Positions 6,648-13,720 are shown, counted from the stretch's first letter. The stretch is 17,202 nucleotides of DNA from an uncultured Dialister sp. (GCA_900759415.1 CAAEVC010000138.1:1-17202), one strand, 5' to 3'. Notes: a model not told the origin generated them from the sequence alone. Made by a program: numbers and translations.

Positions 6648-7289
6648 ATGACTACATTGAAAAGAAAAATCCTCATGGCCACTGTTGCCATTCTCATCAC
6701 CAGTGCTGCTGCTTTTGGAAACCGCAGCTGGGCAGCAGACGTAGGAGAAAATACTGTTTCTAACGGAAGGGACTACCACATCTCCCTCATAGAAGCCGCA
6801 AGGCCCGAAGATCCTGTGATTCATAGGTCTCCAGAAACAGAAAAGAAAATACAGGAAAACAGAGACAGCGCTCTAAAAGAAAGGAAGGGCAAAGGTCCTG
6901 TTTACGAAAGAATAGCATCCAAAGATTCCTTCCAGGATGCATCCATGAAGAAGGGTGACCATCGAGAATGGAAGGATCATATGGATAAAGACGACCGTTA
7001 TGATGGACGATATGAAAAACATCATAAAAAGGATCACCGTTTCTACAAAGATGACGACCGCCACATGGATAGGGACGAACACCATGATAACCGCTTTGAA
7101 AGACATCATAAGAAATATAAAAAGGATCACCGTTTCTACAAAGATGGTGACCGCCACATGGACAGAGATGACCATGACCGGTATGAAAAACATCACAAAA
7201 AATATAAAAAAGACCACCACTCTTATAAGAAAGGTGACAAGAAAAGACAACAGCACCGTGAGGATCATTCTGAGAAAGCCGTCTTCTGA
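6648..7289 (+). CDS. Exported His/Lys/Asp-rich tandem-repeat protein
   Basis: A 213-residue protein with a signal peptide (likely cleaved near S-W-A, residue 29), a mixed-charge linker to about residue 110, and a repeat region at about 121-200. The repeated block holds HHKK (125, 153, 182), KDHRFYKD (128 and 159; a degenerate KDHHSYKK at 188) and DRHMDRD, with 28-31 residue spacing. About 17 of the last 93 residues are histidine. No family is recognised; there is no cysteine. Such a tail suggests binding of divalent metal, haem or polyanions in the periplasm or at the surface, by composition only. I chose ATG 6648 because AAAGGAG (6633-6639) lies eight bases upstream; an in-frame ATG at 6618 has no site. 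Confidence 0.75.
   Translation: MTTLKRKILMATVAILITSAAAFGNRSWAADVGENTVSNGRDYHISLIEAARPEDPVIHRSPETEKKIQENRDSALKERKGKGPVYERIASKDSFQDASMKKGDHREWKDHMDKDDRYDGRYEKHHKKDHRFYKDDDRHMDRDEHHDNRFERHHKKYKKDHRFYKDGDRHMDRDDHDRYEKHHKKYKKDHHSYKKGDKKRQQHREDHSEKAVF
7020..7224 (+). repeat. In-gene tandem repeats coding for the HHKK...KDHRFYKD blocks
   Basis: The DNA itself is repeated, not only the protein. A stretch beginning AAAAGGATCACCG and running through the codons for KDHRFYKD to DRHMDRD occurs twice, 93 bases apart. A third, more diverged unit follows. Near-identical codons point to recent duplication and likely length variation between strains. Confidence 0.7.
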
Positions 7290-7406
7290 CTTCTTTCTAT
7301 TTCCAGAGGAAGGGTTCCCCCTTCGCCTGCTTCATCAGACTCCCCTCTGAAAGTGCTCCTTACCTTAGAACTCTCTTATTCCCGGTCCCTCTATCAATAT
7401 CCGGGG

Positions 7407-7445
7407 AAAACCAGACCACATCTCCCCATGGCGGTCTGGTTTTTA
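7407..7445 (+). terminator. Intrinsic terminator after the repeat-protein gene
   Basis: AAAACCAGACC (7407-7417) and GGTCTGGTTTTT (7433-7444) pair, with a T-run on the 3' side and A-run on the 5' side. The stretch 7290-7406 before it is non-coding and holds only a 6-bp hairpin, GAAGGG/CCCTTC (7309-7324), without T-tract. Confidence 0.8.
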
Positions 7446-7467
7446 GTTTATAAAAATTTTATAAACT
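7445..7467. repeat. Perfect 23-bp AT-rich palindrome
   Basis: AGTTTATAAAA, one A, then TTTTATAAACT: eleven perfect pairs around a single central base. It starts where the terminator's T-run ends and lies about 75 bp upstream of the glycosyltransferase -10. It could be a protein-binding site or part of an extended terminator structure. Confidence 0.6.
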
Positions 7468-7539
7468 CTTAATCCTCTCGTTTCCTTCTTTTTTTAAAAT
7501 AGGAATAAAAGAATCCGTACGTACATCGCATTTTCACTG

Positions 7540-7548
7540 TGCTATAAT
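7540..7548 (+). promoter_or_regulatory. Extended -10 promoter of the GT2-RLP operon
   Basis: TGCTATAAT is a perfect extended -10 (TGn plus TATAAT), 33 bases before the glycosyltransferase start. The -35 position (CGTACA, 7520-7525) is weak, which fits an extended -10 promoter. Confidence 0.65.
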
Positions 7549-7581
7549 AGTAATACTGGTACAGTCTTAGGGAGGATCGTA

Positions 7582-8526
7582 ATGATATCGATTGTAACAC
7601 CTGTATATAACGAAGAAGGAAACGTCGTTTTCTTTCATGATGAAGTGACCAGAGTGATGGAAACTCTGGATATGGATTATGAAATCATTTATGTGAATGA
7701 TGGTTCCAGAGACCGGACTGATGCACTCATCCATCAGCTGGCCAGAGAAGACTCTCATGTCCGCGCACTCACCTTTGCCCGCAACTTTGGTCATCAGATC
7801 GCCATCACCTGCGGTATGGATTTTGCCAGAGGGGATGCGGTCATCACCATGGATGGAGACATGCAGCACCCGCCGTCTCTCATTCCCCAGCTTATTGAAA
7901 AGTGGAAAGAGGGATATGACATTGTGCAGACCATACGCACCTCTACAGAAGATGCCGGGTTTATAAAGAAAGTGACCTCTTCCGGGTATTATGCGGTCAT
8001 CAATTCCATTTCCACCACCCCTGTAGTTCCGGGAGGTTCCGATTTCCGGCTCATCGACCGGAAGGCTCTCGATGTTTTCCTGAAATACAGAGAACACAGC
8101 CGTTTCATACGGGGCATTATAGGAGGGCTGGGATTCAAGCAGACCACCATCGAGTTCGAAGCCCCTGCCCGTCATGCCGGGGTTTCCAAATTTTCTATGA
8201 AGAAAATGCTCCATTTTGCGCTGGATGGTATCATTACAAATTCTACCATTCCTCTCCGCATGGCCTTCTATCTGGGACTCATGGCCGCCTTTGCCGGTTT
8301 TCTTGTGATTCTCCATGTACTGTACTGCGTCATCACCGGTCAGGCTGTACCGGGCTGGGCCACCATGACCATCCTGATTTCCATCTTCGGAAGTCTAAAT
8401 CTCATGTGTCTTGGCATTCTGGGAGAATACATCGGCCATATCTTTGAGGAAACAAGAAATCGTCCTCTCTACTGGCTTTCTGATGACAGCTTCTCCCATC
8501 ATCATATAGAAGACAGGAAAGAGTAA
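7582..8526 (+). CDS. GT2 family glycosyltransferase, polyprenyl-phosphate type
   Basis: A 314-residue membrane-attached glycosyltransferase of family GT2, closest in layout to bactoprenol-phosphate glucosyl/mannosyltransferases (GtrB, ArnC, DPM1-like). The nucleotide-sugar domain starts with SIVTPVYNEEGNV and has VNDGSRDRT (38-46) and the metal-binding D91-G-D93 in MDGDMQHPP. Two C-terminal membrane helices lie at about 232-258 and 265-290, and the end carries the usual EYIGHIFEETRNRPLYW motif of this group. It would move a sugar from a nucleotide donor to undecaprenyl phosphate on the cytoplasmic side. GGGAGG (7570-7575) supports the ATG. The RuBisCO-like gene follows after 23 bases, so the two are co-transcribed. 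No flippase or acceptor-modifying enzyme is adjacent. Confidence 0.9.
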   Translation: MISIVTPVYNEEGNVVFFHDEVTRVMETLDMDYEIIYVNDGSRDRTDALIHQLAREDSHVRALTFARNFGHQIAITCGMDFARGDAVITMDGDMQHPPSLIPQLIEKWKEGYDIVQTIRTSTEDAGFIKKVTSSGYYAVINSISTTPVVPGGSDFRLIDRKALDVFLKYREHSRFIRGIIGGLGFKQTTIEFEAPARHAGVSKFSMKKMLHFALDGIITNSTIPLRMAFYLGLMAAFAGFLVILHVLYCVITGQAVPGWATMTILISIFGSLNLMCLGILGEYIGHIFEETRNRPLYWLSDDSFSHHHIEDRKE

Positions 8527-8549
8527 CCTCTCCTGGAAAGGATCTTATT

Positions 8550-9734
8550 ATGAACGATATGCCTTTTTTTGAAAGTGAATTATTTTCTGAACTGACGGAA
8601 GATCTGAAAACTTCTTCCCGTTTTACTGCTACCTACCGTATTGCGGCACCTGATTATGAAGAAGCAAAGAAACTGGCCTTTGGCATTGCTGTAGAACAGA
8701 CCGTGGAATGTCCTTATGAACTGGTGGAAGGAACTCTCATCGGTGACACCATAGTAGGGCAGATCGAAGATCTGAAAAAAGCAGAACCAGGCGCTTACTA
8801 TGCTACCATCTCCTATGAACCGGAAGCGACTGGCGGAGAAATGGCAGAACTTATCAACATGCTCTTCGGCAACACAAGCCTTCAGCCTGGTATTCGTCTT
8901 ATGTCCTTCGAATTGCCGGACACTATGTACAATGATTATCCCGGCCCCCGCTTCGGCCGCACAGGCATCAGAGAACTCTGCGGTGTGCCAAGAGGCCCCA
9001 TCCTCATGTCTGCCATCAAACCACTGGGCAGAAGTCCGAAAGAATTGGGAAAAATGGTGTATGATCTCGCTCTTGGCGGCTGCCCCATCATCAAAGATGA
9101 CCATAGTCTCATGAATCAGTCTTACGCACCTTTTGAAGAAAGAGTCCTTCAGTGTGTCATGGCGCTGGCTGATGCAAAAGAAAAGACAGGAAATAAGAGC
9201 ATCTACATCGCCAACTGTACAGCCGACGGCCTTGCCTTCCTGGATCGGGCCTACAAGGCAAAAGAACTGGGCGCTGACGGTATTATGGCTGCTCCTGCCA
9301 TCACCGGATTTACCCTCATCCGTGACCTTGCCAGAGATCCGGAATTCAATCTCCCCATTTTCCTTCACCCCTGCTTCTCCGGCCCTGCCGTGCTTTCCAA
9401 AGACTCCGGCATCTCCCCCTTCTGCTACTACGGCCAGCTCTCCCGCCTCGCCGGCGCCGATGCTGCCATCTTCACAAGCTTTGGCGGAAGATTCTCCTTC
9501 TCCCAGGAAACCTGCCAGAACATCTGTGAAGGTACCATGGAAAAAATGGGTGACCTGAAATCCATATTCCCTATCCCTTCTGGCGGCATGCGCTGGCAGC
9601 TCTTCAAGAAAATGTATCAGGTATACGGCCCTGATACCATCTTCCTCGTAGGTGGCGCTCTCCAGACAGAAGGTCCCAATCTCACAGATAACGTAAAATT
9701 CTTCCTCGAAAAACTGGAAGAAGCACAGAGATAA
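8550..9734 (+). CDS. Form IV RuBisCO-like protein (RLP)
   Basis: A 394-residue RuBisCO-large-subunit homologue. Aligned by eye to true RuBisCO it keeps Asn123 (N108), Lys175 (K157 in IKPLG), Lys201 (K182), Asp203 (D184), His294 (H273), the SGG phosphate loop (S344-G346) and the second GG (G368-G369). It differs at Glu204 (H185, in KDDH), Arg295 (P274), His327 (F308) and in loop 6, where no Lys334 is evident. CO2 fixation is therefore not expected. Other form IV proteins act as enolases, isomerases or decarboxylases on sugar-phosphate-like substrates, for example in methionine salvage and apiose catabolism. No mtn or apiose genes are near. Its operon partner is a GT2 glycosyltransferase, an unusual pairing. 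GGAAAGGA (8535-8542) supports the start. Substrate unknown. Confidence 0.9.
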   Translation: MNDMPFFESELFSELTEDLKTSSRFTATYRIAAPDYEEAKKLAFGIAVEQTVECPYELVEGTLIGDTIVGQIEDLKKAEPGAYYATISYEPEATGGEMAELINMLFGNTSLQPGIRLMSFELPDTMYNDYPGPRFGRTGIRELCGVPRGPILMSAIKPLGRSPKELGKMVYDLALGGCPIIKDDHSLMNQSYAPFEERVLQCVMALADAKEKTGNKSIYIANCTADGLAFLDRAYKAKELGADGIMAAPAITGFTLIRDLARDPEFNLPIFLHPCFSGPAVLSKDSGISPFCYYGQLSRLAGADAAIFTSFGGRFSFSQETCQNICEGTMEKMGDLKSIFPIPSGGMRWQLFKKMYQVYGPDTIFLVGGALQTEGPNLTDNVKFFLEKLEEAQR

Positions 9735-9768
9735 AAAAGAGGCTGCATTTGCAGCCTCTTTTTTATCT
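9729..9768. terminator. Bidirectional terminator with perfect 18-bp stem
   Basis: The arms 9729-9746 and 9751-9768 are fully complementary around the loop ATTT; the core is GAGGCTGC/GCAGCCTC with A6 and T6 flanks. It ends the RLP transcript and can also end the convergent MFS transcript. The RLP stop codon TAA (9732-9734) lies inside the left arm. Confidence 0.92.
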
Positions 9769-9802
9769 CTAGAGTTGAGTGCAGAGAGTTGAGAGAAGGA
9801 TA

Positions 9803-9856
9803 TCGGCTTCGCCGAAATCTTTATTTATTCGTCGGCGGAGCCGACGTTCTTCGCTC
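9803..9856. repeat. Two hairpins including palindromic intergenic repeat, copy 2
   Basis: TCGGC-TTC-GCCGA (9803-9815) is followed by GTCGGC-GGA-GCCGAC (9831-9845) and TTCTTCGCTC (9847-9856). The second hairpin with its tail matches the copy at 211-236. It begins directly after a purine-rich stretch containing GAGTTGAG and GAGAGTTGAGAG, and ends four bases from the stop codon of the leftward MFS gene. Confidence 0.55.
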
Positions 9857-9860
9857 TTTA

Positions 9861-11153
9861 CTAATTCATTTCCATATTTTTCATAACCGGATTTTCTCTG
9901 GCACCTGCATTCCATGCTTTTTTATCCGCCTCATTTCTCCAATAGAGGAAAGCGGCCATGAGAAAAGCGACAGCCAGCATAGCGGAGAAGAGGTAGAGGG
10001 TGGCGGTGTAGCCGCCGGTAAATTCTTTCATAAGTGCCAGGATGACAGGACCGGCTACCCCCGCCATTCCCCAGGCGGTAAGTATGGATCCGTGGATGGA
10101 GGAGAGCTGCTTCACGCCGAAAATGTCAGAGAGGTAGGCAGGCATACAGGAGAATCCCCCGCCGTAGCAGCTGATGATGAGAAATACGAGGACCTGGAAA
10201 ATGAAGCTTTCTGTGGTGAAGGAGAGATGATAAAAGGCCCATACCTGAAGGCCAAAGAATACCATGTACACTACGCCACGTCCGATCCAGTCAGAGATGG
10301 TGGACCAGAGAATACGACCGCCACCATTGACGATACCGATGAGTCCTACAAGGGAAGCCGCCTGCGCAGGAGTCATGCCGATGACATCCTGTGCCATAGG
10401 CGAAGCGACGGCCAGAAGGCCGATACCGCAGGTAATGTTGGTGAAGAAAATCCACCATAGTACATACCATTTCCATGTCTTCATCGCTTCTTTTCTAGTC
10501 ATCTGCGGACCGAGCAGCGTCCTCTTCTTTCCAAGCGCTGCTTCATTCTTAAGCACTTCTTCCAGCATGATAGGGATTTCCCCCTTCTTTGGCGGACGGA
10601 GATAGGAAGCAGAAAGAGTGATAATCACTGCATAAGCCACACCAATGATAAGGAAATTGGTCACAAGGCCGTAGGAATCGGTGAGAAATCTCATGAGCGG
10701 TCCTGCAATGAGGGACGCAAATCCAAAGCCCATGATAGCAAGACCGGTGGCAAATCCCCGGTGGTCAGGGAACCATTTCACCAGAGTGGACACAGGGGTG
10801 ATATATCCGGTTCCCAGTCCGATGCCCCCGATGACACCATAGAAAAGATAGAGCAGAAGAGAAGAATGGAGATGAATAGCCAGCGCTGTCCCCAAAAGCC
10901 CGCTTCCGAAGAAAAGTGCTGAAAGCATGCCTGAACGAGCCGGTCCCATTCTTTCTACTACGCCGCCCAGGAAACCTGCAGACAGACCGAGAAATAAAAT
11001 AGCCAATGAAAAGGCCCAGGTGGTTTCCGAAAGGGAAAGCCCCATTTCCGCCATAACAGGCCTTGTCAGTACAGACCATGCATAGACACTGCCGATGCAG
11101 ATATGGATCCCTACAGCAGCCAGCGCAATGAGCCAACGATTTTTCTTATTCAT
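9861..11153 (-). CDS. OFA-family MFS carrier (oxalate/formate or monocarboxylate type)
   Basis: A 430-residue twelve-helix transporter of the OFA branch of the major facilitator superfamily. It opens with the family's NRWLIALAAVGIHICIGSVYAWSVL segment and keeps the glycine-rich GVIGGIGLGTGYITPVSTLVKWFPDHRGFATG stretch between helices 4 and 5. NGGGRILW in the eighth helix holds an arginine like the substrate-binding one of OxlT. The second OxlT charge (Lys355, helix 11) seems replaced in ILTAWGMAG, arguing against oxalate and for a monocarboxylate such as formate or lactate; this is an eye alignment. AGGAGGG (11163-11157) supports the start. The leader is a ZTP riboswitch, so expression should rise when ZTP/ZMP accumulates, that is when 10-formyl-tetrahydrofolate runs short. 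Confidence 0.88.
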   Translation of the reverse strand: MNKKNRWLIALAAVGIHICIGSVYAWSVLTRPVMAEMGLSLSETTWAFSLAILFLGLSAGFLGGVVERMGPARSGMLSALFFGSGLLGTALAIHLHSSLLLYLFYGVIGGIGLGTGYITPVSTLVKWFPDHRGFATGLAIMGFGFASLIAGPLMRFLTDSYGLVTNFLIIGVAYAVIITLSASYLRPPKKGEIPIMLEEVLKNEAALGKKRTLLGPQMTRKEAMKTWKWYVLWWIFFTNITCGIGLLAVASPMAQDVIGMTPAQAASLVGLIGIVNGGGRILWSTISDWIGRGVVYMVFFGLQVWAFYHLSFTTESFIFQVLVFLIISCYGGGFSCMPAYLSDIFGVKQLSSIHGSILTAWGMAGVAGPVILALMKEFTGGYTATLYLFSAMLAVAFLMAAFLYWRNEADKKAWNAGARENPVMKNMEMN

Positions 11154-11192
11154 AAACCCTCCTAAGATATACAGAAGGGAAACCAGAGACGC

Positions 11193-11229
11193 AAAAACCG
11201 CCTGAGTAGGTTTCCCCTGCCCAGACGGT
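11193..11229 (-). terminator. Riboswitch expression-platform terminator
   Basis: On the minus strand ACCGTCTGGGCAGG (11229-11216) pairs with CCTACTCAGGCGGT (11210-11197) around GGAAA, 13 of 14 pairs counting G-U, then TTTTT. The left arm is the conserved 3' part of the ZTP aptamer, so ligand binding and termination exclude each other. Confidence 0.9.
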
Positions 11230-11298
11230 CGGCTGCTTCAAAGATACCGGTTCACGTGGTCAATTCCACATCATTCCGTCAGTTCCAGCATCTCTTTT
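11193..11298 (-). promoter_or_regulatory. ZTP (pfl motif) riboswitch
   Basis: Read on the minus strand, the leader has the signature elements of the ZTP riboswitch in order. GACTGACGGAA-like (ACTGACGGAA, 11283-11274) is followed by a P2 hairpin GTGG-AATTGA-CCAC, and at the 3' side by GCCGACCGTCTGGGCA. P1 is well formed: AGAGATGCTGG (11295-11285) pairs with CCGGTATCTTT (11250-11240) over eleven positions, including G-U pairs. The CCGTCTGGGC core is reused as the left arm of the terminator. The class senses ZMP/ZTP and turns on purine and one-carbon genes. Here it precedes an OFA-family carrier, 40 bases before its start. Confidence 0.92.
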
Positions 11299-11311
11299 AA
11301 TTGGTACATCT

Positions 11312-11340
11312 AAATTACCATGAATAAAAAAGGTTGTCAA
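11312..11340 (-). promoter_or_regulatory. Promoter of the ZTP riboswitch-MFS unit
   Basis: On the minus strand a perfect TTGACA (11340-11335), 17 bases, then TAATTT (11317-11312). The start falls near 11305, just before the P1 helix. The -35 is only 18 bases past the helicase stop codon, and no terminator lies between, so helicase transcripts may also enter the riboswitch. Confidence 0.7.
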
Positions 11341-11357
11341 GAAAATATTCAATATAC

Positions 11358-13508
11358 TTATATCTTCGTCAGTCTGGCACGGAAGGAAATCTCCCGCTCG
11401 GTACTCATTTTCTCGAAGCGGATAGAGTAAGAATTTCCCTTCTCATCCACTTTCATGATTTCTCCTCGTCCGAAGACCGGGTGGCGCACGAAATCTCCTT
11501 TCTGAAAATGGCCCACCTCTCCATCGTCTTTCAAATAAAGAGTCATACGGTCGACAAAAGCTTTTCCCTTTACCAGAAGCTCCCGGTCGACAGGCGGATC
11601 AAAGCGAAGGTATTTTTCATCTACATCGAGAAGAAAACGGGATGGATACTTGGGAGAGCCATCCAGATTTGACCCTTCTGCCTCTGTCATATAGAGCATT
11701 CTTTCCGCCCTGGTGACGGCGACGAAAGCAAGCCGCCTTTCTTCTTCCATGGCCCGCTTCGTTCTAGTCCGCTTCGACGGGAAGATCCCTTCGTTCATAC
11801 CGCATAGAAAGACTACAGGAAATTCCAGTCCCTTAGCAGTATGAATAGTCATAAGCCGCACCTTATCTTCTCCCATTTCCCGATCCGCTGAAGAAAAGAG
11901 AGCCGCATGCTCCAGATAGGAAGCGATATCACTTTCCTCTCCCGATGTAGTTTCATATTCATAGACCGACTGCTTCAGTTCTGCCAGATCATCGAGCCTC
12001 TCCTGGCTTCCTTCAGTGCGGAGCATTCTTTCATAGCCACTCCTGTCCAAAAGAGAAGAGAGCACTTCCGATACTGGCCTTCCCACACTGTCTTTTGTAA
12101 AATATTCGATAAGATCAATAAATTCTCCAGCTTTCGTACGTTTGAAGAAATCATCTTCTCTGTGCTTCTTCAGCGCTTCATAAAGAGTGGTTCCCTCTTC
12201 TTCCGCCGCCTTCTGCAGGAATGCCATACGTCGCTCCCCAATATTCCGCTTCGGCCGGTTGATAATTCGCCTGAAAGCCATATCGTCCTTATAGACAATC
12301 ATCCGCAGATAAGACAGGGCATCTTTGATTTCTATGCGGTCAAAAAACTGGGCACCGCTGTAGATGACATAAGGGATTTCCTTTTTAATCAGCCCTTCTT
12401 CCAGATTTCTTGTAACGAAATGAGCACGATAGAGAAGGGCGATATCCTTGTATTTACGCCCACTCTTATGGAGTTCTTCTATTTTCTCCGCCACCTTCTT
12501 TCCTTCCTCTTCCCCGTTCTTGCAGGAAATCACCGTCACCATCTCCCCCTTCTCCTGATGGGAAATGAGATTTTTGGAAATTCGGTTTTCATTTTTTGAA
12601 ATGAGGGAATTGGCTGCCGAAAGAATTTCCGGGGTAGACCGATAATTATCATCCATACGGATCGTCTTTGCAGGCTTGAACACCTGATCAAAATTCAGAA
12701 GATAACGGATATCCGCCCCTCTCCATGTATAAATCGTCTGGTCCGGATCACCGACAACAAACAGATTATGATGATACCCGGAGAGTACTTTCATCAGTTC
12801 ATACTGGAGAGGATCAATATCCTGAAATTCATCGATCATAATATATTCCAGCCGCTTCTGCCATTTCAGACAAATGTCGGGATTCTGCTCAAATATATAA
12901 AGAGTGAACTTGATAAGATCATTATAATCAAGCGCAAAACACTTTTTCTCCTGATAGAGATATCCGTAGAATATCATATCTTCCACATTGGATGCACTGT
13001 GATATTTCTCATAAAGAAGCGACAGGGGCATGGCGATCATATCTTTGTAATACGCTGGTTCCCATACGCACTTCTTCATCTCAATCATATCCCGGGCCTT
13101 TGCGAAGGTCATATCCCGAAGTGTAAGCCCCATTTCCTCATAAATGATCTGGAGCATATCATCAATATCAGAATTACCGATGACCAGGAAATTCTTCGGA
13201 TAAGACAGTGCGTAGCTGTCTTCCTGCAGTACATTGACACAGAATCCGTGGAACGTATTGACATATCCCGTATCATTATCCCCCGTAAGTTGATGAATCC
13301 GTCTTGCCATCTCCCGTGCCGACTTATTGGTAAATGTAACACAAAGGATATGCCTGGGAAGAATGCCCAGTTCATTCACCAGATAAGCGAATCGGTAAGA
13401 CAGAGCTCTCGTTTTGCCAGACCCGGCCCCGGCAATGACCCGTACATATCCTTCTGTCGAAGTGACGGCTTCTTTCTGTTTCTCATTCAACATATCCCAC
13501 TCGTCCAT
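11358..13508 (-). CDS. UvrD/PcrA-type superfamily 1 DNA helicase
   Basis: A 716-residue 3'-5' SF1A helicase. Motifs in order: LNEKQKEAV (Q motif), GAGSGKT (Walker A, 27-33), CVTFTNKSAREMARR (Ia), DEFQDIDPLQ (II), DQTIYTWRGAD (III), DDNYRSTPEIL (IV), TIHTAKGLEFPVVFL (V) and EERRLAFVAVTRAER (VI). The end, GDFVRHPVFGRGEIMKV, matches the C-terminal Tudor-like domain that joins PcrA/UvrD to RNA polymerase. The length is slightly below typical PcrA (about 730-750). It may be PcrA itself or a paralogue, so no symbol is given. Two ATGs are adjacent (13511, 13508); GGAGG is three bases from the first and six from the second, so I prefer 13508. Likely role: repair, replication-fork clearing and transcription-coupled repair. 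Confidence 0.92.
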   Translation of the reverse strand: MDEWDMLNEKQKEAVTSTEGYVRVIAGAGSGKTRALSYRFAYLVNELGILPRHILCVTFTNKSAREMARRIHQLTGDNDTGYVNTFHGFCVNVLQEDSYALSYPKNFLVIGNSDIDDMLQIIYEEMGLTLRDMTFAKARDMIEMKKCVWEPAYYKDMIAMPLSLLYEKYHSASNVEDMIFYGYLYQEKKCFALDYNDLIKFTLYIFEQNPDICLKWQKRLEYIMIDEFQDIDPLQYELMKVLSGYHHNLFVVGDPDQTIYTWRGADIRYLLNFDQVFKPAKTIRMDDNYRSTPEILSAANSLISKNENRISKNLISHQEKGEMVTVISCKNGEEEGKKVAEKIEELHKSGRKYKDIALLYRAHFVTRNLEEGLIKKEIPYVIYSGAQFFDRIEIKDALSYLRMIVYKDDMAFRRIINRPKRNIGERRMAFLQKAAEEEGTTLYEALKKHREDDFFKRTKAGEFIDLIEYFTKDSVGRPVSEVLSSLLDRSGYERMLRTEGSQERLDDLAELKQSVYEYETTSGEESDIASYLEHAALFSSADREMGEDKVRLMTIHTAKGLEFPVVFLCGMNEGIFPSKRTRTKRAMEEERRLAFVAVTRAERMLYMTEAEGSNLDGSPKYPSRFLLDVDEKYLRFDPPVDRELLVKGKAFVDRMTLYLKDDGEVGHFQKGDFVRHPVFGRGEIMKVDEKGNSYSIRFEKMSTEREISFRARLTKI

Positions 13509-13533
13509 CATACACCTCCGAACTTATATTCTT

Positions 13534-13563
13534 ATTATACATGTAAGCCGTCAGGTCAGGCAA
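13534..13563 (-). promoter_or_regulatory. Promoter of the helicase gene
   Basis: On the minus strand TTGCCT (13563-13558), 18 bases, and a perfect TATAAT (13539-13534). The transcript would start near 13527 with a leader of under 20 bases. The rest of the gap (13564-13720) shows no convincing gene or structure. Confidence 0.6.
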
Positions 13564-13720
13564 GACATCTAAAAGTAGAGCGCCATGCCCTTCTGAAATA
13601 CTTTTTCTATTTATCAGTGAAACAGATACCTGCACAGGATCCTCATATCCATCCTCTATATGAAATAGAAAACAGATATCACAGGAAGAAGTATATACAT
13701 TGACCAACGGATCCTCTCAT

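Noticed and set aside
6873..7268. A leftward hydrophobic frame opposite the His-rich repeats
   Set aside because: It is the antisense image of charged codons (GAY, CAY, AAR), which always read as hydrophobic residues; no start site.
13483..13707. A 74-codon leftward reading frame with a TTG start and GAGG site between the adhesin terminator and the helicase
   Set aside because: It contains the helicase promoter, overlaps the helicase start by 29 bases, lies just after a strong terminator with no promoter of its own, and matches no family I know.
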